NCBI RefSeq assembly: GCF_013340205.1
Contig: NZ_BJTG01000004.1
Location: 62,001-126,000 of the forward strand
Reading direction: 5' to 3'
DNA: 64,000 nucleotides
DNA from: Anaeromyxobacter diazotrophicus
GTDB taxonomy: Bacteria; Myxococcota; Myxococcia; Myxococcales; Anaeromyxobacteraceae
Translations under genes and position numbers: made by a program
Shown: positions 24,820 to 33,256 of the stretch, piece by piece
How the letters are laid out: the number at the start of each line of letters is the position of its first letter
Position numbering within the stretch: position 1 is the stretch's first letter
Notes under the pieces: model-generated
The model's database searches: none
Told to the model about the DNA's origin: nothing
Seen by the model: the letters and a program-made list of their open reading frames with translations, nothing else

Positions 24820-27800
24820 ATGTCGCCTCGCTGCGCCTCGTCACTCGCGGTGCTCGCCGCCGCGGCCCTGGCCTGCGGGGCCCGGCCGGTGCGTTCCGGC
24901 TCGTCGGCGAGCGCCGCGCTCGCCACGTGCACGCAGTGCCACGGAGATCCCGCCCACGAGAACGCCGCGCCTCCCCGCGCCGTCAACGGCGCGACCGACA
25001 CGGCCGACCCGGCGGTGGGGGCCCACCAGAGCCACCTCGTCGCCGGGCACTTCCGCGGCCCGGTGGCCTGCCAGGAGTGCCACGCCGTGCCCGCCTCGGT
25101 GACCGAGCCGGGCCACCTGGGCGGCGGCGTGGCCGTGGTGCGCTTCGACGCGCCCGGATCGAGCGGCCTCGCGCGCGCCCGCGGGGTGGCGCCGTCCGTC
25201 GCCTTCGGCCCCGCCGACGCGGCCGACGCGCGGAGCCGGCCCGACGCCACCTGCACCGTCTACTGCCACGGCGTCACCCTCGATGGCGGTACGCGCACCC
25301 AGCCGAGCTGGGCCGGGCGCTACCAGGCCGGGAGCAGCACCCTCGACTGCTCGAGCTGCCACGGGTTCCCGCCCGGCGGGCGCCATCCCCAGGGGTTCGT
25401 CCGGACGCCGGACGCTCCGGCGGCCGCGTGCGCGCGCTGCCACTCGCGCACGGTGACCGCCGGGGGGGAGATCGATCTGGCAGGCGGCAAGCACCTGAAC
25501 GGCGTGGTGGACTTCGGGGGCGGCGAGGCCTGCTCCGCCTGCCACGGGGACGGGACGCGCGTCGCGGTCGCGGGCGCCGACCCGCTGGTCCGGGCCGCGC
25601 CGCCCGGGACGGTGACCGGCGCTGCGGCCGGCGCGCACCTCGCCCACGTGAACGGGGAGGGGACGCCGCTCCGGCCGCCGCTCGCCTGCGCCGAGTGCCA
25701 CGCGCGGAGCGCCGCCGAGGTCCAGGGCGAGCACCCGGACGAGAAGGTCGACGTGGACTTCGGGCCGCTGGCCGCCGGGCTGGGCGCGGCGCCGGCCTGG
25801 GACGCCGCCTCCGGCTCCTGCGCCGCCACCTACTGCCACGGGGCGACGCTCTCCGGCGGGAAGCACCCGGTCCCGCTCTGGAACGGCGGCAGCGCCGAGG
25901 CCGCCTGCGGCAACTGCCACGGCGTGCCGCCGCCGGCGCCTCACCCGCCGAACAGCTCCTGCGGCACCTGCCACCCCGGCTACACCTCGTCGTCGGTGAA
26001 CGCCGCCCTCCACGTCGACGGCAAGCTCGACGTGGCCGGGCTGACGTGCAGCTCCTGCCACGGGTCGGCGCTGAATCCCGCGCCGCCGGCCGGGACGCGC
26101 GGCGAGACGCTCACCACCGATCGCGCGGTGGGCGCGCACCAGGCGCACCTCTCCGGCGGCGGGGTGGCGCGCCCGGTCCTCTGCGAGGAGTGCCACGTCG
26201 TGCCATCCTCGCCCCTGCACGCCGACGGCGCGGCGAAGGTCACCTTCGGCGGCGTGGCCCTCACCGGCGGCGCGAAGCCCGCCTGGGATGGGACGAGCTG
26301 CACCGCGAGCTACTGCCACGGCCAGTTCACCGGCGGGAACGCCCTGAACGCCCCGGCCTGGACCGGGGGGAGCGGGCAGGCGGCGTGCGGCAGCTGCCAC
26401 ACCATCCCTCCGCCGTCGCCGCACCCGCAGAACAGCGCCTGCGGCGGCTGCCACACCGGCTACACCTCGTCGTCGGTCGTCGCCGCCACGCACGTCGACG
26501 GCAAGAACGACGTGGGCTCCATGACGTGCAGCTCGTGCCACGGCTCGGCGCAGAACCCCGCGCCGCCCTTCGGGACGCGCGGCGAGACGGCCACCACCGC
26601 GCTCGCGGTCGGGGCGCACCAGGCCCACCTCGCGGGCGGCACGGTGGGGAAGGCGGTCGCCTGCTCCGAGTGCCACGTGGTGCCGAGCTCGCTCACGCAC
26701 GCGGACGGCACCGTCCAACTCACCTTCGGCGCGCTCGCCACCCAGGGCGGCGCCCAGGCGAGCTTCGCCGTCGCGACCGCCACCTGCAGCAACGTGTACT
26801 GCCACGGTCAGTTCACCGGCGGGAACACCGCCAACGCGCCGGTCTGGACGACGGTGGACGGCTCGCAGGTGGCGTGCGGGAGCTGCCACACGCTGCCGCC
26901 CCCGCCGCCGCACCCCGTGAACACGAGCTGCGGCAACTGCCACCCGGGCTACGGGCCGGCGAGCGTGAACGTCGCGACCCACGTGGACGGCCACCTCGAC
27001 CTGCTCCCGATGACCTGCACCTCGTGCCACGGCGACGCGAGCCGCGTCCCGCTCGCCGGCGCCGACGCGAACGTCAAGGCCGCGCCGCCGGCCGACTCGC
27101 ACGGCAACCTGACGGCCTCCGCCCGCGGGGTCGGCGCCCACGCCGCGCACGTGAACCAGGCCACCTTCCGCTCGGCGCCGCTCGCCTGCTCCGACTGCCA
27201 CTCCAACGCCGTGCCGCCGCCCGGCGACACGGCGCACGTGAACGGCACCGTCGCGTTCGCGTTCGGCCCGCTGGCGAAGAACGCCACCTGGGGCGGCGTC
27301 ACGCCGGCGCCGACCTGGGACGGGACGAGCTGCGCCAGCACCTACTGCCACGGCGCCTTCAAGAACGGCGCGAACGCGACCATGACCTGGGCGCAGGACG
27401 TGACGCTCGGCTGCACCTCGTGCCACGGCGCGCCGCCCGGCGGCGGCCACCCGGCCAGCACCGCCTGCGGGAGCTGCCACGGGGCGGGCTACAGCGCGAC
27501 CACCGTCAACCCGGCGACGCACCTCGACGGCAAGCTCGACGTGAACGCGATGACCTGCACCTCGTGCCACGGCGACCCGACGCGCGTGCCCGTCGCGGGC
27601 GCGGACCCGACGAACGCGAAGGCGGGGCCGCCGGTGGACACCTCCGGCCAGACCTCGTCGACCGCGGTCGGCGGCCACCTGGCGCACTTCAACCGGGCGG
27701 TACTGACGTCGCCGCTCTGGTGCTCGGAGTGCCACACGGTGCCGACCTCGACCACCCATGCCACCGGGACGGTCGCGATGGCGTGGGGCGCCCGCGCGAC

Positions 27801-28239
27801 GGCGGGCAGCGGGGCGAGCTATGGGGCTGGGAATGGGACCGTCACGCCGGGCGGTGCGGCGGCCCCGGTCTGGAATGGCGGGGCTGCCTCCTGCTCGGCG
27901 ACGTACTGCCACGGGAACTACGCGGGGACCTTTACCTACAGCAATTGGGATTGGTCGCTCGACCAGCCGGGTGCGCCCATCGTCGTGAGCTACGCCGGGA
28001 AGGGCAGCGCGCCGGCATGGTCGGATGGGGCCATGGCCTGCGACTCGTGCCACGCCAACCCGCCGCGCACGGGGAGCTGGCACGGCGCCCATCAGGGCGG
28101 CAGCGCGTGCCAGGTCTGCCACCCCGACGCGATCGGGACCGACGCAGGCGTCGGCACGGGAATCACCAATCCGGCCCAGCACGTCAACGGTCAGATCGAG
28201 ATCAAGGGTTTCGGATCGACCTGCATCGGCTGCCATTGA
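24820..28239 (+). CDS. 31-haem-motif secreted cytochrome c (CxxCH/CxxxxCH family)
   Basis: A 1139-residue exported multihaem protein. The frame opens at 24679, but the ATG at 24820 has a GGGAG site and starts a signal with a lipobox-like end (AAALACGA), so a lipoprotein is likely. I count 25 CxxCH, five CxxxxCH (for example CAATYCH, CSNVYCH) and one CxxxCH (CTVYCH) motif. Repeats of about 110-150 residues carry VGAHQAHL, PVACSECH, TYCHG, CGNCHGVPPP and LHVDGK segments, as in the Geobacter-type C4xC/C2xCH families. The C-terminus is a WDWSLDQ...CDSCHANPPRTGSWH module that ends exactly in CIGCH. It would act as a periplasmic or outer-membrane electron carrier. Antiparallel long frames here are shadows. 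Confidence 0.9.
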   Translation: MSPRCASSLAVLAAAALACGARPVRSGSSASAALATCTQCHGDPAHENAAPPRAVNGATDTADPAVGAHQSHLVAGHFRGPVACQECHAVPASVTEPGHLGGGVAVVRFDAPGSSGLARARGVAPSVAFGPADAADARSRPDATCTVYCHGVTLDGGTRTQPSWAGRYQAGSSTLDCSSCHGFPPGGRHPQGFVRTPDAPAAACARCHSRTVTAGGEIDLAGGKHLNGVVDFGGGEACSACHGDGTRVAVAGADPLVRAAPPGTVTGAAAGAHLAHVNGEGTPLRPPLACAECHARSAAEVQGEHPDEKVDVDFGPLAAGLGAAPAWDAASGSCAATYCHGATLSGGKHPVPLWNGGSAEAACGNCHGVPPPAPHPPNSSCGTCHPGYTSSSVNAALHVDGKLDVAGLTCSSCHGSALNPAPPAGTRGETLTTDRAVGAHQAHLSGGGVARPVLCEECHVVPSSPLHADGAAKVTFGGVALTGGAKPAWDGTSCTASYCHGQFTGGNALNAPAWTGGSGQAACGSCHTIPPPSPHPQNSACGGCHTGYTSSSVVAATHVDGKNDVGSMTCSSCHGSAQNPAPPFGTRGETATTALAVGAHQAHLAGGTVGKAVACSECHVVPSSLTHADGTVQLTFGALATQGGAQASFAVATATCSNVYCHGQFTGGNTANAPVWTTVDGSQVACGSCHTLPPPPPHPVNTSCGNCHPGYGPASVNVATHVDGHLDLLPMTCTSCHGDASRVPLAGADANVKAAPPADSHGNLTASARGVGAHAAHVNQATFRSAPLACSDCHSNAVPPPGDTAHVNGTVAFAFGPLAKNATWGGVTPAPTWDGTSCASTYCHGAFKNGANATMTWAQDVTLGCTSCHGAPPGGGHPASTACGSCHGAGYSATTVNPATHLDGKLDVNAMTCTSCHGDPTRVPVAGADPTNAKAGPPVDTSGQTSSTAVGGHLAHFNRAVLTSPLWCSECHTVPTSTTHATGTVAMAWGARATAGSGASYGAGNGTVTPGGAAAPVWNGGAASCSATYCHGNYAGTFTYSNWDWSLDQPGAPIVVSYAGKGSAPAWSDGAMACDSCHANPPRTGSWHGAHQGGSACQVCHPDAIGTDAGVGTGITNPAQHVNGQIEIKGFGSTCIGCH

Positions 28240-28271
28240 GAGTGGCTCCGCGTCACCCCGCCGCGCGGCAT

Positions 28272-28290
28272 GGTGCCCCGCCGGGGTACC
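28272..28290 (+). terminator. Weak hairpin downstream of the 31-haem cytochrome gene
   Basis: GGTGCCCC and GGGGTACC can pair (one GU) around a short loop, 33 bases after the cytochrome stop and before pntAA. There is no T-tract, so intrinsic termination is doubtful. Confidence 0.25.
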
Positions 28291-28383
28291 CGGCTCCTCC
28301 TCGGAGTCCCGCGCGCACTTCTTCCGTGTTAACTGCCCTCGACCTCTCCTCCGCCTTCGAGCGCGAGGAGGTAGGGGGTGCGG

Positions 28384-29481
28384 ATGCGGATCGGAGTCCC
28401 ACGCGAGACCGCCGCCGGCGAGCGCCGGGTGGCGCTCGTCCCGGAGACGGTGGCGCGGCTCACGAAGGGTGGCCACGAGGTGGTGGTCGAGCGCGGCGCC
28501 GGCCAGGCCGCGGGCTTTCCGGACGCGCCGTACGCGGCGGCCGGGGCGCGCCTCGGCGACGCGGCGGAGGCGCTGGGCGCCGAGCTGGTGCTCAAGGTGC
28601 AGCGCCCGTCGCTCGAGGAGGCGGGCCGGCTGCGCGAGGGCGCGCTGCTCGTGTCCTTCCTCGCGCCGGCCTCGAGCGCCGGGGCCCTCGCGGCGCTCGC
28701 CGCGCGCAAGGTGACCGCCCTCGCCATGGAGCTCGTGCCGCGCATCACGCGGGCCCAGGCGATGGACGCGCTCAGCTCGCAGGCGAACCTGGCCGGCTAC
28801 AAGGCGGTCGTCATCGGCGCGGAGGCGCTGAACCGCATCCTGCCCATGATGACCACCGCCGCCGGCACGCTCGCGCCGGCGCGCTGCTTCGTGCTCGGGG
28901 CGGGCGTGGCGGGGCTGCAGGCCATCGCCACCGCGCGGCGGCTCGGCGCCGTGGTCTCCGCCTTCGACGTGCGGCCGGTGGTGAAGGAGCAGGTGCAGTC
29001 GCTCGGGGCCACCTTCGTCGAGGTGGCGGTCCAGGCGGAGGGGCAGGGCGGCTACGCGAAGGAGCTCGCCGAGGACCAGCAGCGACGCGTGACCGAGGCG
29101 GTGGCGAAGCACCTCGTCTCCCAGGACCTCGTCGTCACCACCGCCCAGATCCCCGGCCGGCCGGCGCCGCGGCTCATCTCGGCCGAGATGGTGCGCGCGA
29201 TGAAGCCGGGCGCGGTCATCGTGGACCTCGCCGCCGAGAGCGGCGGGAACTGCGAGCTGACGCGGGCCGGCGAGGCGGTGGACGTCGGTGGGGTGCTCGT
29301 GCTCGGGCCGGTGAACGTGCCCTCCACGCTCGCCTTCCACGCCAGCCAGACCTACAGCAGGAACCTCCAGGCGCTGCTCGGGCACCTCCTCGACAAGGAG
29401 GGGAAGCCGAAGCTCGACCTCCAGGACGAGATCACGGGGGCGATGGTGGTGACGCACGCCGGGGAGATCCGGAAGAAGTGA
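28384..29481 (+). CDS. pntAA: NAD(P) transhydrogenase subunit alpha 1
   Basis: A 365-residue cytoplasmic NAD(H)-binding subunit (dI) of the proton-translocating transhydrogenase that reduces NADP with NADH. The start MRIGVPRE is typical; an in-frame GTG at 28378 is also possible, since the GAGGAGG site at 28365-28371 is better spaced from it. The NAD site is VLGAGVAGLQAI with downstream SAFDVRP, and the RQD-loop region (EDQQRR) and GPVNVPSTLAFHASQ near the end are conserved. The alpha chain is split here into two genes, as in many bacteria, unlike the single E. coli PntA. It is followed by the membrane piece. Confidence 0.95.
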   Translation: MRIGVPRETAAGERRVALVPETVARLTKGGHEVVVERGAGQAAGFPDAPYAAAGARLGDAAEALGAELVLKVQRPSLEEAGRLREGALLVSFLAPASSAGALAALAARKVTALAMELVPRITRAQAMDALSSQANLAGYKAVVIGAEALNRILPMMTTAAGTLAPARCFVLGAGVAGLQAIATARRLGAVVSAFDVRPVVKEQVQSLGATFVEVAVQAEGQGGYAKELAEDQQRRVTEAVAKHLVSQDLVVTTAQIPGRPAPRLISAEMVRAMKPGAVIVDLAAESGGNCELTRAGEAVDVGGVLVLGPVNVPSTLAFHASQTYSRNLQALLGHLLDKEGKPKLDLQDEITGAMVVTHAGEIRKK

Positions 29482-29512
29482 GCGCGCGGCGCGCCGCCTC
29501 CAGGGAGAAGCG

Positions 29513-29824
29513 ATGCACGGAACGTCACTGATCGAGCTCTACGTCTTCGTCCTGGCCGGCTTCGTCGGGTTCCAGGTCATCACCAAGGTCCCGGCGCTGC
29601 TGCACACGCCGCTCATGAGCGCCACCAACGCCATCAGCGCCATCTCGCTCGTCGGCTCGCTGGTGGCGGCCGGCTCGGACCAGAACCGAGTCGCCACCTG
29701 GCTCGGCTTCGTCGCGGTGACCGCCGCCACCATCAACGTGGTGGGCGGGTTCCTCATCACCGACCGCATGCTGAAGATGTTCCGCCACGCGGAGAAGCCG
29801 AAGGCGAAGGAGGTGAAGGCGTGA
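29513..29824 (+). CDS. pntAB: NAD(P) transhydrogenase subunit alpha 2 (membrane part)
   Basis: A 103-residue protein with three transmembrane helices that corresponds to the C-terminal membrane segment of a fused PntA. Visible segments are ELYVFVLAGFVGFQVITKVP, TPLMSATNAISAISLVGS and VNVVGGFLITDRML-like helix endings (INVVGGFLITDRMLKMF). It helps form the proton channel with PntB. A GGGAGAAGCG site precedes the ATG at 29513, and its stop overlaps the pntB GTG start by four bases. Confidence 0.95.
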   Translation: MHGTSLIELYVFVLAGFVGFQVITKVPALLHTPLMSATNAISAISLVGSLVAAGSDQNRVATWLGFVAVTAATINVVGGFLITDRMLKMFRHAEKPKAKEVKA

Positions 29825-31215
29825 GCGCCTCCTACCTCTTCACGCAGGCGAGCTACCTCGCCGCGTCGGTCCTCTTCATCCTCGGCCTGCGCAGCCTCAC
29901 CAAGCCTGACAGCGCCCGGCGCGGCATGCAGCAGGCGGCGCTGGGGATGGCGCTCGCCATCGTCGGCACGCTCACCAAGCACGAGATCGTCGACTACAGG
30001 TACATCGTCGCCGGCCTCGCCCTGGGCAGCGCCATCGGGTACCCGCTCGGCATGTTCGTGCCGATGACGGCCATGCCGCAGCGGATCGCCATCTCGCACA
30101 TGTTCGGCGCGCTGGCGGCCACGCTGGTCGGCATCGCCGAGTTCTACACGCTGGGCAACGGCGCCCAGGTGCCGCACGCCACCATGGCGGCGCTTGGCTT
30201 CGAGGTGCTGTTCGGCTCGCTCACCATCACCGGCAGCTTCATGGCCTTCGGGAAGCTGCAGGAGTTCCTGCCCGGCGTCCCGGTCACCTTCAAGGGCCAG
30301 AACGCGGTGAACGGCCTCGTCTTCCTGGGGACGGTGGGCCTCTTCGCCTGGCTCGTCTTCCAGCCGTTCACGCCCTGGGCCTTCTACCTCATGGTGGGGC
30401 TGGGGCTGGTGGTGGGCGTGTCGCTGGTGCTCCCCATCGGCGGCGCCGACATGCCGGTGGTGATCTCGCTGCTCAACAGCTACGCCGGCCTCGCCTCCGC
30501 CGCCACCGGCTTCGCCATCGGGAACGAGGTGCTCATCATCGCCGGTGCCCTCGACGGCGCCTCCGGCTTCATCCTGTCGATGGTGATGTCGAAGGCGATG
30601 AACCGCTCCTTCGGCAACATCCTCTTCGGCGCCTTCGGCAAGCCGCCCGAGAAGAGCGCCAAGACCGCCGCCGGGCTCACCGTGAAGCCCATCTCGCCCG
30701 AGGACGCCGCCATCCAGCTCGGCTACGCCCGCTCGGTGATCGTGGTCCCCGGCTACGGGATGGCGGTGGCGCAGGCGCAGCACGCGGTGCGCGAGCTGGC
30801 CGACCTCATCGAGAAGAACGGCGGCGAGGTGAAGTACGCCATCCACCCGGTGGCGGGCCGCATGCCCGGCCACATGAACGTCCTCCTCGCCGAGGCGAAC
30901 ATCCCCTACGACAAGCTGAAGGAGATGGACGAGATCAACGGCGAGTTCCCGCAGGCCGACGTGGCGCTCGTCATCGGCGCGAACGACGTGGTGAACCCGG
31001 CGGCCCGGAACGACAAGGCGAGCCCGATCTACGGGATGCCCATCCTCAACGTGGACCAGGCGAAGAGCGTCATCGTCCTCAAGCGGTCGATGAACCCCGG
31101 CTTCGCCGGCATCGAGAACGAGCTGTTCTACTCGGACCGGACCTCGATGCTGTTCGGGGACGCGAAGTCGTCCTTGGAGAAGCTGGTGGCCGAGGTGAAG
31201 GCGAACGCGGCGTGA
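29821..31215 (+). CDS. pntB: NAD(P) transhydrogenase subunit beta
   Basis: A 464-residue membrane protein with nine or so helices plus a C-terminal NADP(H)-binding domain (dIII). GTG start coupled to pntAB. The dIII domain shows GYGMAVAQAQHAVRELAD, the AIHPVAGRMPGHMNVLLAEA segment, GANDVVNPAA and KRSMNPGFAGIENELFY, all family hallmarks for NADP binding. With the other two subunits it couples proton movement to NADPH formation. It ends 12 bp before the convergent 12-haem cytochrome gene. Confidence 0.95.
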   Translation: MSASYLFTQASYLAASVLFILGLRSLTKPDSARRGMQQAALGMALAIVGTLTKHEIVDYRYIVAGLALGSAIGYPLGMFVPMTAMPQRIAISHMFGALAATLVGIAEFYTLGNGAQVPHATMAALGFEVLFGSLTITGSFMAFGKLQEFLPGVPVTFKGQNAVNGLVFLGTVGLFAWLVFQPFTPWAFYLMVGLGLVVGVSLVLPIGGADMPVVISLLNSYAGLASAATGFAIGNEVLIIAGALDGASGFILSMVMSKAMNRSFGNILFGAFGKPPEKSAKTAAGLTVKPISPEDAAIQLGYARSVIVVPGYGMAVAQAQHAVRELADLIEKNGGEVKYAIHPVAGRMPGHMNVLLAEANIPYDKLKEMDEINGEFPQADVALVIGANDVVNPAARNDKASPIYGMPILNVDQAKSVIVLKRSMNPGFAGIENELFYSDRTSMLFGDAKSSLEKLVAEVKANAA

Positions 31216-31227
31216 GCGGCGGCGCCG

Positions 31228-32949
31228 TCACATGGGGTGGCAGGCGTTGCAGGTCGGGCCGCCGTCCGTGATCCACTGGTAGGGGCGTCCCCACACCGGC
31301 TGCTCCACGAGGTGGCACGCCACGTTCGAGCAGGTCTTGGTGGCGGGGTCGTAGCTGCTCGCCGCCAGGCTGAACGATGCCGTCCCCCCGTCCCAGGTGA
31401 CGTCCGGCGGCCAGGGCATGTACGTGCCGGCGTTCGTCTCCCAGTAGGGCCGGGACGGCCGGCCTGGCGCGGGAGGCAGCCAGTCGAGGGCGGTCAGCGA
31501 CAGGCGCGGGTCGAAGGCGACGTCGCGCCGCCCGTTCACGTGCCGCAGCGGCAGCACCTTCCCCGCGCCCGCGGGCGCCCCGCCCGCTTGACCGGTGTGG
31601 CAGGTGGTGCACTGGAGCTCCGCGTACCAGGAGGTGGTGAGGCGCGAAGGATCCCCGCCGGGGAGCTGGTAGGCGCCGGTGGTGTCGAGCCAGTAGAACC
31701 CCGACGGCCCGGCGCTGGACGGATCCGTCGTGTCGAAGTGGCAGGTCTGGCAGGTGATGGGCGCCGCGTCCTCTCCCGCCCAGGCGCCGCCGTGCTTGGG
31801 GCCGTGGAAGGGCCCGGGTAGGCCGAGGAAGTGGCCATACTCCCAGCCGTCGTCCGCCAGCGCGAGGTGGCTGTTGGCGTCGGCGGCGCCCGCGCCGCCG
31901 GTCGCATAGCGCGGCGGGTTGGCGTGGCACCCGTCGCACCCCGGCTTCGCGCCCGAGGTCCAGCCGGGGGTGGCCACGTAGACGGGCGTCTCCTGCCCGC
32001 CGGAGTGGCAGTAGACGCCGCTGCAGGTGCCGGTGGCGGGGTCGTACGCGGCCGAGGCCGAGGCGCGCGCCTTCGGAGAGCCCGCCGGCGCGGCGGCCTC
32101 GTAGAGCGTCACCTCGACCGTGCCGTCGAAGTGCCGGGCGCGATCGATCGGGTGGCAGTTTCCGCAGCCGAAGGAATAGACCGGCGGCGCTTCGGCCGGC
32201 GACGCGGCGGGGAAGAGGTCCTGCAGGATCCAGACGCTGCCGTAACCCGCCGCCGGGCGCGGCGCGCCGAGGCCGTCGTGCGCCAGGTGCGCCCCGGTGG
32301 CCGGTGGGAATCCGTGGCAGGCGGTGCAGTCGGCGCCGACACCCCCCGCGTCCACGTCCACGACACCGTCCAGGTGATGTCCGCCGGCGAGGTCGATGGT
32401 GCCGTCCGGCAGGACGGTGGACGGGTGGCAGCCGCGGCAGGCGGTCATGGGGAGGTGGGGCGCCGGGGGAGGGTAGCCGTGGCAGACGGAGCAGGCCACG
32501 GCGAGCGGCCGCGTCGGGGCGTTGTCGACGTAGACCCAGGATGGCGCGGGTGGAGGGGACCGCATCTTCGCGCCGTGGCAGTAAACGCCGGAGCAGGTGC
32601 GCGCCGCCGCGTCCCACTGCGGCGACGCTCCGCCGGCGCCGGCCAGCGCGCCGAACCGCACCGTGGCAGGGGGCTCGCCAGGCGCGCAGTCGCTGGCGCG
32701 GGCGTGGCACTCGGCGCAAGCGAGCGCCGGGTGAGCCACGGAGTCGCGGTCGTGGTCGACGTGAGCCGCGACGGCGGGGTTCGCGGGGTCGCACGCCGGC
32801 GCACCGGTGGCTCGCGCCGGCGCGGTCCGGCGGGCACCCGTGGCGGGCGCCAAGGACGCCTCCCAGCTCGGCGCGACGGAGCAGGCGAGCAGCGTGGACG
32901 CGAGCGCGAGCGTGAACGGCGAGGCGCTGCAGACGAGCCGTGAGCGCAC
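31228..32949 (-). CDS. 12-haem-motif lipoprotein cytochrome c
   Basis: A 573-residue exported cytochrome. The signal ends in TLLACS, so a lipid anchor is probable. I count nine CxxCH motifs (CAECH, CSVCH, CRGCH, CTACH, CGNCH, CDGCH, CQTCH, CTTCH, CNACH) and three CxxxxCH (CSGVYCH twice, CSNVACH). The PPPAPHLP and AGGHHLDG segments connect it to the other large cytochromes here, but it lacks their terminal module and ends CNACHPM. A long central part without haems carries Trp/Tyr-rich loops. It is transcribed toward pntB. A 17-bp palindrome lies 48 bp upstream of the start. Confidence 0.88.
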   Translation of the reverse strand: MRSRLVCSASPFTLALASTLLACSVAPSWEASLAPATGARRTAPARATGAPACDPANPAVAAHVDHDRDSVAHPALACAECHARASDCAPGEPPATVRFGALAGAGGASPQWDAAARTCSGVYCHGAKMRSPPPAPSWVYVDNAPTRPLAVACSVCHGYPPPAPHLPMTACRGCHPSTVLPDGTIDLAGGHHLDGVVDVDAGGVGADCTACHGFPPATGAHLAHDGLGAPRPAAGYGSVWILQDLFPAASPAEAPPVYSFGCGNCHPIDRARHFDGTVEVTLYEAAAPAGSPKARASASAAYDPATGTCSGVYCHSGGQETPVYVATPGWTSGAKPGCDGCHANPPRYATGGAGAADANSHLALADDGWEYGHFLGLPGPFHGPKHGGAWAGEDAAPITCQTCHFDTTDPSSAGPSGFYWLDTTGAYQLPGGDPSRLTTSWYAELQCTTCHTGQAGGAPAGAGKVLPLRHVNGRRDVAFDPRLSLTALDWLPPAPGRPSRPYWETNAGTYMPWPPDVTWDGGTASFSLAASSYDPATKTCSNVACHLVEQPVWGRPYQWITDGGPTCNACHPM

Positions 32950-33256
32950 GGTTTCCCTCCGGGCGGCGCGACGATGGAAAGTCGAGGCGACGCATCATGC
33001 ACTGACAGTGCATGGCTGGGGCCGCGACCTCTCGCCGCGGCCTGAGCGCCTAGGCGAGAGGAGGCACGCAGCGGCGGCGCGCGACAACGCGACGGACACC
33101 AGCCGCCACGCGACGGCGGACTGCTCGGGCTGGGCCCTGCTCGGGGTGCCTGCTAGGGTGCTTCGGGCCTGCGGGCGGTACGCGTGCGTGCCACGGCGCG
33201 TGGGAGCGGGTCGTCGAGAAAGGGTGCCCTTGCTGCGTCCACCCCCGCGAAACCGG
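32950..33256. other. 307-bp divergent intergenic region with inverted repeats
   Basis: This gap separates the 12-haem cytochrome (minus) from the APC permease (plus). It holds the 17-bp palindrome at 32997-33013 and an 8-bp inverted repeat CTCTCGCC/GGCGAGAG at 33029-33060. I see no convincing gene, sigma-54 site or riboswitch. Confidence 0.6.
32997..33013. promoter_or_regulatory. 17-bp palindrome, probable operator
   Basis: ATGCACTG, one A, CAGTGCAT: a perfect 8-bp inverted repeat with one-base spacer. It is 48 bp upstream of the start of the 12-haem cytochrome gene and about 244 bp from the permease. The symmetry and position suit a repressor or activator of the cytochrome gene. Confidence 0.5.

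Noticed and set aside
24841-29457. Long minus-strand frame spanning the 31-haem gene and pntAA
   Set aside because: Shadow of two real plus-strand genes with strong haem motifs and NAD-site motifs; the antisense product is low complexity.
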